A stretch of DNA of 6,802 bases from Desulfobacterales bacterium C00003060 (GTDB lineage: Bacteria; Desulfobacterota; Desulfobacteria; Desulfobacterales; C00003060): positions 1-6,802 of the forward strand of contig MAXP01000212.1 of assembly GCA_001751085.1 (NCBI GenBank), written 5' to 3'. Of the stretch, positions 6,524-6,802 are shown piece by piece (positions within the stretch are counted from its first letter, which is position 1; each line of letters starts with the position of its first letter). The notes below the pieces were generated by a model that saw nothing but the letters and a program-made list of their open reading frames with translations, was not told where the DNA came from and made no database searches. Position numbers and translations under genes: made by a program.

Positions 6524-6541
6524 AACCGCAAAAGCAAGCGC
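6522..6541 (+). repeat. 20-nt dispersed repeat, copy 2
   Basis: TGAACCGCAAAAGC followed by AAGCGC; 18 of 20 positions match 3929-3948. It begins where the heptad tract ends, so the two may belong to one composite repeat element here. The copy at 3929 has no clear heptad tract beside it. Confidence 0.5.
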
Positions 6542-6550
6542 TAACCTAAC

Positions 6551-6607
6551 CCCGCAGGCTTGCCCGCCACCCGCCGCCGGGGCGTAGGCCCTGTGGGCCG
6601 CAGGCTG
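6551..6607. other. GC-rich block between inverted heptad tracts
   Basis: This short stretch is visibly richer in G and C than its surroundings. CCGCAGGCT occurs twice as a direct repeat (6552-6560 and 6598-6606). A small hairpin, GGCCC (6587-6591), loop TGT, GGGCC (6595-6599), lies between them. No ORF with a ribosome site. It could be the core of an intergenic repeat bounded by the two heptad tracts. Confidence 0.4.
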
Positions 6608-6610
6608 CGT

Positions 6611-6645
6611 GGAACTTCAATGTTCGGTATTGGATATTCGTTTTT
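6611..6645 (-). repeat. Heptad-periodic repeat tract, right arm
   Basis: Read on the minus strand, five units stand in perfect 7-nt register: AAAAACG (6645-6639), AATATCC (6638-6632), AATACCG (6631-6625), AACATTG (6624-6618) and AAGTTCC (6617-6611). It is the same family as 6489-6523 in the opposite direction. It ends just beside the 3' boundary of the group II intron, so it may form the exon next to the insertion site. Confidence 0.65.
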
Positions 6646-6650
6646 CATTT

Positions 6651-6802
6651 CCGGGTAGAACTGGGAGGTTGCCCTCCCAGAGCCCCCACAGACCCGTACG
6701 AGCGCGATTAACGCATACGGTTCCTCGGGTTATGGTTTCGCTACACGTATGAATGCACTATTCGCGGTCTCGGTAGTGGATAACGTTCAAGCAACCGGTT
6801 GA
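6651..6802 (-). mobile_element. Group II intron, 3' end (domains V and VI), partial
   Basis: Minus strand. Domain V lies at 6691-6723: reading from 6723 down it starts GAACCGTATGCG and ends CGTACGGGTC, 33 nt, close to the highly conserved domain V form (GAGCCG...CGGnTC). The stem is CCGTA with TACGG, with a CG bulge at 6699-6700 and an inner GCG/CGC stem. Two departures from the form I know are an A/G mismatch at the third pair (6721 with 6693) and a T/T pair at the base of the inner stem (6715 with 6701). Domain VI is an 8-bp perfect hairpin (6661-6668 with 6673-6680), followed by a CTACCC-type 3' end near 6651-6658. The exact 3' splice boundary cannot be fixed here. Positions 6725-6802 would be domain IV or sequence just after the intron-encoded reverse transcriptase, which would lie to the right of the window. 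No catalytic ORF is visible in this part. Confidence 0.75.
6691..6723 (-). ncRNA. Group II intron domain V
   Basis: The catalytic hairpin of the intron described at 6651-6802: outer stem of 8 positions with one mismatch, a two-base bulge, and a short inner stem capped by a TTAAT-type loop. Domain V is the most conserved part of these ribozymes and is the main reason for the intron call. The two mismatches hint that this copy may be degraded. Confidence 0.7.

Noticed and set aside
6489..6530. CRISPR array
   Set aside because: Units are 7 nt with no spacers; it is a periodic repeat, and no cas gene is present.
6725..6802. C-terminus of the intron-encoded reverse transcriptase on the minus strand
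   Set aside because: A short open frame ends at a TAG near 6739-6741 (NRLLERYPLPRPRIVHSYV), but it is too short to assign to a reverse transcriptase or maturase domain with confidence.

Overview
The window looks like chromosomal DNA of a sulfate-reducing bacterium, probably Desulfobacterota (former Deltaproteobacteria). The main reason is a complete ATP sulfurylase with a Cys/His zinc site, as found in dissimilatory sulfate reducers. A BioD-like/DRTGG protein, a Ski2/Mtr4-type helicase and repeat-rich spacers fit the same picture. The taxonomic call is inference from gene content; there is no marker gene here.

Layout. Positions 1-66 are a short leader with a heptad-periodic repeat. A large Ski2-like DEAH-box helicase (67-2715) is followed after a 77-nt gap by a BioD-like P-loop/DRTGG protein (2793-3851) on the same strand. 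A 689-nt non-coding stretch (3852-4540) holds a palindromic intergenic repeat, candidate promoters and a possible 46-codon leader ORF. Next come sat, ATP sulfurylase (4541-5899), and a 116-aa protein of unknown function (5927-6277), both with excellent Shine-Dalgarno sites. A strong intrinsic terminator (6340-6387) closes that unit. Positions 6388-6650 hold two oppositely oriented heptad-repeat tracts around a GC-rich block. The right edge (about 6651-6802) is the 3' end of a group II intron on the minus strand; its body and reverse transcriptase would lie beyond the window.

Function. Sat makes adenosine 5'-phosphosulfate from sulfate and ATP, the first step of sulfate reduction. The 116-aa gene is tightly coupled to it and is the best candidate for an undescribed partner. 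aprBA does not follow within the window. The helicase and BioD-like genes may share a transcript, but nothing in the sequence links them functionally to sulfate activation. I see no phage genes, CRISPR array, rRNA or tRNA, and no complete new multi-gene system.
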